Part shown: one piece after another, positions 5,780 through 7,309 of the stretch | Layout of the letters: the number at the start of each line of letters is the position of its first letter | How positions within the stretch are numbered: the stretch's first letter is position 1 | NCBI GenBank assembly: GCA_002730485.1 | Contig: PCAH01000142.1 | Span: 1 to 7,309 of the forward strand | From: Dehalococcoidia bacterium | GTDB lineage: Bacteria; Chloroflexota; Dehalococcoidia; UBA3495 | Direction: 5' to 3' | Length of the DNA stretch: 7,309 nt | Notes under the pieces: generated by a model | Database searches by the model: none | The model's input: only the letters and a program-made list of their open reading frames with translations | What the model was told of the DNA's origin: nothing | Made by a program: the position numbers and the translations under genes

Positions 5780-5803
5780 ATGGGATTTTTTAATCCTTCG
5801 ACA

Positions 5804-5819
5804 TCCTTCCGCGGAAGGA
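5804..5819 (+). repeat. Perfect 16-bp palindrome between T-box terminator and ilvB
   Basis: TCCTTCCGCGGAAGGA is a perfect dyad. In RNA it would form a 6-bp hairpin with a CGCG loop, ending 27 nt before the ilvB ATG. Its 5' arm motif ATCCTTC also occurs 10 nt upstream at 5793-5799, so GAAGGA could pair with either copy. It may affect translation or mRNA stability, or be a DNA-binding site; nothing in the sequence decides this. Confidence 0.45.
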
Positions 5820-5846
5820 CGGGACGAACGGGACAGTGGAATAAAA

Positions 5847-7309
5847 ATGGAACTAACCGGCGCTGAAATAGTCTGCGAAAGCCTTCTCAAAGAGGGCGCT
5901 GATGTGATCTTTGGACTGCCTGGTGGGGCGGTGCTTCCTTTATACGGAGCCCTCGCCAACTACCCGAAGGTCCGCCACATCTTGGTGCGCCACGAGCAGG
6001 CTGCCGCCATGGCCGCCGACGGCTACGCCCGCGCCACCGGCAAGGTCGGCGTCTGCGTTGCAACGTCTGGCCCCGGTGCCACCAACCTGGTCACCGGCAT
6101 CGCCGCCGCCCAGATGGACTCGGTGCCCATGGTCGCCATCACCGGACAGGTTCCCAGGCCCTACATCGGCACCGACGCCTTCCAGGAGACCGACGTCACC
6201 GGCGTGACGCTCCCCATCACCAAGCACAATATCCTGGTAATGAAAGTGGAAGACGTGGCCCAGGCCATCCATGACGCCTTTTATATCGCCCGCACCGGAC
6301 GCCCCGGCCCAGTGTTGGTGGACATCCCTCGCGACGTCTTGTTAGGCGCGAAGACCGAGTTTGTCTGGCCTGAAACCCACAGCCTTCCCGGCTACAAGGT
6401 CCCCGGCCCAGCCGACGAAGGCGAAGTCGCCGCCGCCGCTGAGTTGATCAACCAGTCCCAGCGCCCATTGATCATGGCGGGACATGGTGTGTTGATCTCC
6501 CACGCCCACGGGTTGATGACCGAGATGGCTGAAAAGGCCCAAATCCCGGTGATCACCACCTTGTTGGGAATCAGTTCTATAGCATCCGACCATGAACTCA
6601 ACCTGGGTATGTCGGGCATGCACGGCATGGCTTACGCCAACCTGGCCATAGATAAAGCCGACTTGATAATCGGCCTGGGTATGCGGTTCGACGACCGGGT
6701 GACTGGCCGTATATCGGCCTTTGCTCCCAACGCCAAATTCGTACACGTGGACATCGATGCCTCGGAGATCGACAAGAACGTCCAGACCGACGTTGGCGTC
6801 TGCGGCGACCTGAAAGCAGTGATGGAACAGTTGCTGCCCAAGGTCGAACCGAACGTCCATATCGACTGGCTACGACGCGTCCAGGAATTAAAGACCCAGC
6901 ACCCGTCCCACACCGTTCGGAAGTCGGACGAGTTGCTGCCCCAGTTCGTGCTCCAGCGGTTGACCGAGGTCACCCAGGGTCACGGCATAGTCGTAACCGG
7001 CGTGGGCCAGCACCAGATGTGGGCCGCCCAGCATTGTCTCTTCAGGGAGCCAAACACCTTCATCACGTCCGGTGGGTTGGGCACCATGGGGTTTGAAGTC
7101 CCCGCGGCATTGGGTGCCCAGGTGGGCCGCCCGGATACCACCGTCTGGTCGGTCTGCGGCGACGGTGGGTTCCAGATGACCATGTGCGACATCGCCACCG
7201 CCGTTGAGAGCGGGGCCGACGTGAAATTTGCCATCCTGAACAACACCAACCTGGGCATGGTTCACCAGTTGCAGGACGTGTTTTTCGAAAAGGAATACAT
7301 GGCCAGCGA
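5847..7309 (+). CDS. ilvB: Acetolactate synthase, large (catalytic) subunit, 5' part
   Basis: This ThDP-, FAD- and Mg2+-dependent enzyme joins two pyruvates, or pyruvate and 2-oxobutyrate, in the first shared step of Val/Leu/Ile synthesis. The first 487 residues are in the window, and the frame stays open to the right edge (family length about 550-600). The ThDP N-domain has GLPGGAVLPLY (23-33), the catalytic Glu in RHEQAAAMAADGYAR (48-62, E50), TSGPGATNLVTG (73-84) and GQVPRPYIGTDAFQETD (100-116). The FAD-associated middle domain has GMHGMAYAN (257-265) and GMRFDDRVTGR (278-288). The ThDP-binding GDG...NN motif is at 438-466. The following MVHQLQD (471-477) has Leu475 where the family normally has Trp. 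ATG 5847 fits the conserved N-terminus; the Shine-Dalgarno (GTGGA) is weak. A leucine T-box controls it, and a small regulatory subunit (ilvN) would be expected just outside the window. Confidence 0.96.
   Translation, partial: MELTGAEIVCESLLKEGADVIFGLPGGAVLPLYGALANYPKVRHILVRHEQAAAMAADGYARATGKVGVCVATSGPGATNLVTGIAAAQMDSVPMVAITGQVPRPYIGTDAFQETDVTGVTLPITKHNILVMKVEDVAQAIHDAFYIARTGRPGPVLVDIPRDVLLGAKTEFVWPETHSLPGYKVPGPADEGEVAAAAELINQSQRPLIMAGHGVLISHAHGLMTEMAEKAQIPVITTLLGISSIASDHELNLGMSGMHGMAYANLAIDKADLIIGLGMRFDDRVTGRISAFAPNAKFVHVDIDASEIDKNVQTDVGVCGDLKAVMEQLLPKVEPNVHIDWLRRVQELKTQHPSHTVRKSDELLPQFVLQRLTEVTQGHGIVVTGVGQHQMWAAQHCLFREPNTFITSGGLGTMGFEVPAALGAQVGRPDTTVWSVCGDGGFQMTMCDIATAVESGADVKFAILNNTNLGMVHQLQDVFFEKEYMAS

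Larger units (their letters stand above)
5500..5780 (+). ncRNA. T-box riboswitch (leucine-specific) controlling ilvB
   Basis: The ilvB leader contains a full transcriptional T-box that senses uncharged tRNA. Stem I has a basal helix CCGCT (5517-5521) with AGCGG (5609-5613), then the specifier loop, then CGGG (5527-5530) with CCCG (5593-5596). It continues through a GTAGTA kink-type motif, ACCCT/AGGGT (5543-5547/5588-5592) and GCC/GGC. The apical part carries AGAGAG and GGTTGGTGTGAA (5565-5575), the usual interlocked T-loop sequences that stack on the tRNA elbow. The specifier is CTC at 5599-5601, in the customary GAA-NNN-purine setting, reading tRNA-Leu(GAG). Stem II is CGCCT/AGGCG (5616-5620/5633-5637) with GAAA and AGTA forming an S-turn. 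The antiterminator has the near-invariant AGGGTGGTACCACGG at 5726-5740, whose TGGT pairs with tRNA ACCA; A73 in tRNA-Leu fits. A terminator follows. Uncharged tRNA-Leu should favour read-through into ilvB. Confidence 0.95.

Noticed and set aside
5911..7265. Reading frames on both strands overlapping ilvB
   Set aside because: These are shadows of the GC-rich ilvB frame, which is continuous from 5847 to the right edge with every expected motif.
1..7309. tRNA or rRNA genes, CRISPR array, insertion sequence or att site
   Set aside because: I saw no cloverleaf with conserved T-loop, no regularly spaced direct repeats, no transposase and no flanking duplication around the 3650-5340 segment.

Overview
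This looks like a bacterial chromosomal segment of moderately high GC. Codon use, the archaeal-like KFSTS methionyl-tRNA synthetase and the T-box-controlled ilvB would fit Chloroflexota (Dehalococcoidia or SAR202-like). That placement is inference only, since the window holds no rRNA or phylogenetic marker I can align.

Layout. The left edge holds the last ~60 codons of a YtcJ-type amidohydrolase on the plus strand (2-187). It converges on a minus-strand pair: metG (2937-1249), then a trans-polyprenyl diphosphate synthase (1247-264). One base separates the metG stop from the synthase start, and a small hairpin with a short T-run follows the synthase stop. A 218-bp divergent spacer with AT-rich inverted repeats precedes a plus-strand gene for a small three-helix membrane protein of unknown function (3156-3647).

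The centre of the window (about 3700-5340) is accessory in character and visibly less GC-biased than its flanks. A plus-strand sce7726-family gene with a PD-(D/E)XK-nuclease-like core (3780-4352) meets a minus-strand 'beta family protein' gene (5340-4315) tail to tail, with 38 bp of shared coding sequence. I recognise both families, but neither has an activity I can state. This pair is the best candidate here for an undescribed system, possibly defence-related.

The right part is the control region and first ~487 codons of ilvB (acetolactate synthase large subunit), which runs off the window. A near-consensus promoter (TTGACA, 17 nt, TATGAT, with an extended -10 TG) drives a complete T-box riboswitch. 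Stem I carries a CTC (Leu) specifier. A stem II with an S-turn, the TGGT antiterminator bulge and a hairpin terminator with seven T's follow. Uncharged tRNA-Leu should therefore switch on branched-chain amino-acid synthesis. The partial IlvB has Leu where most AHAS enzymes have the substrate- and herbicide-contacting Trp.
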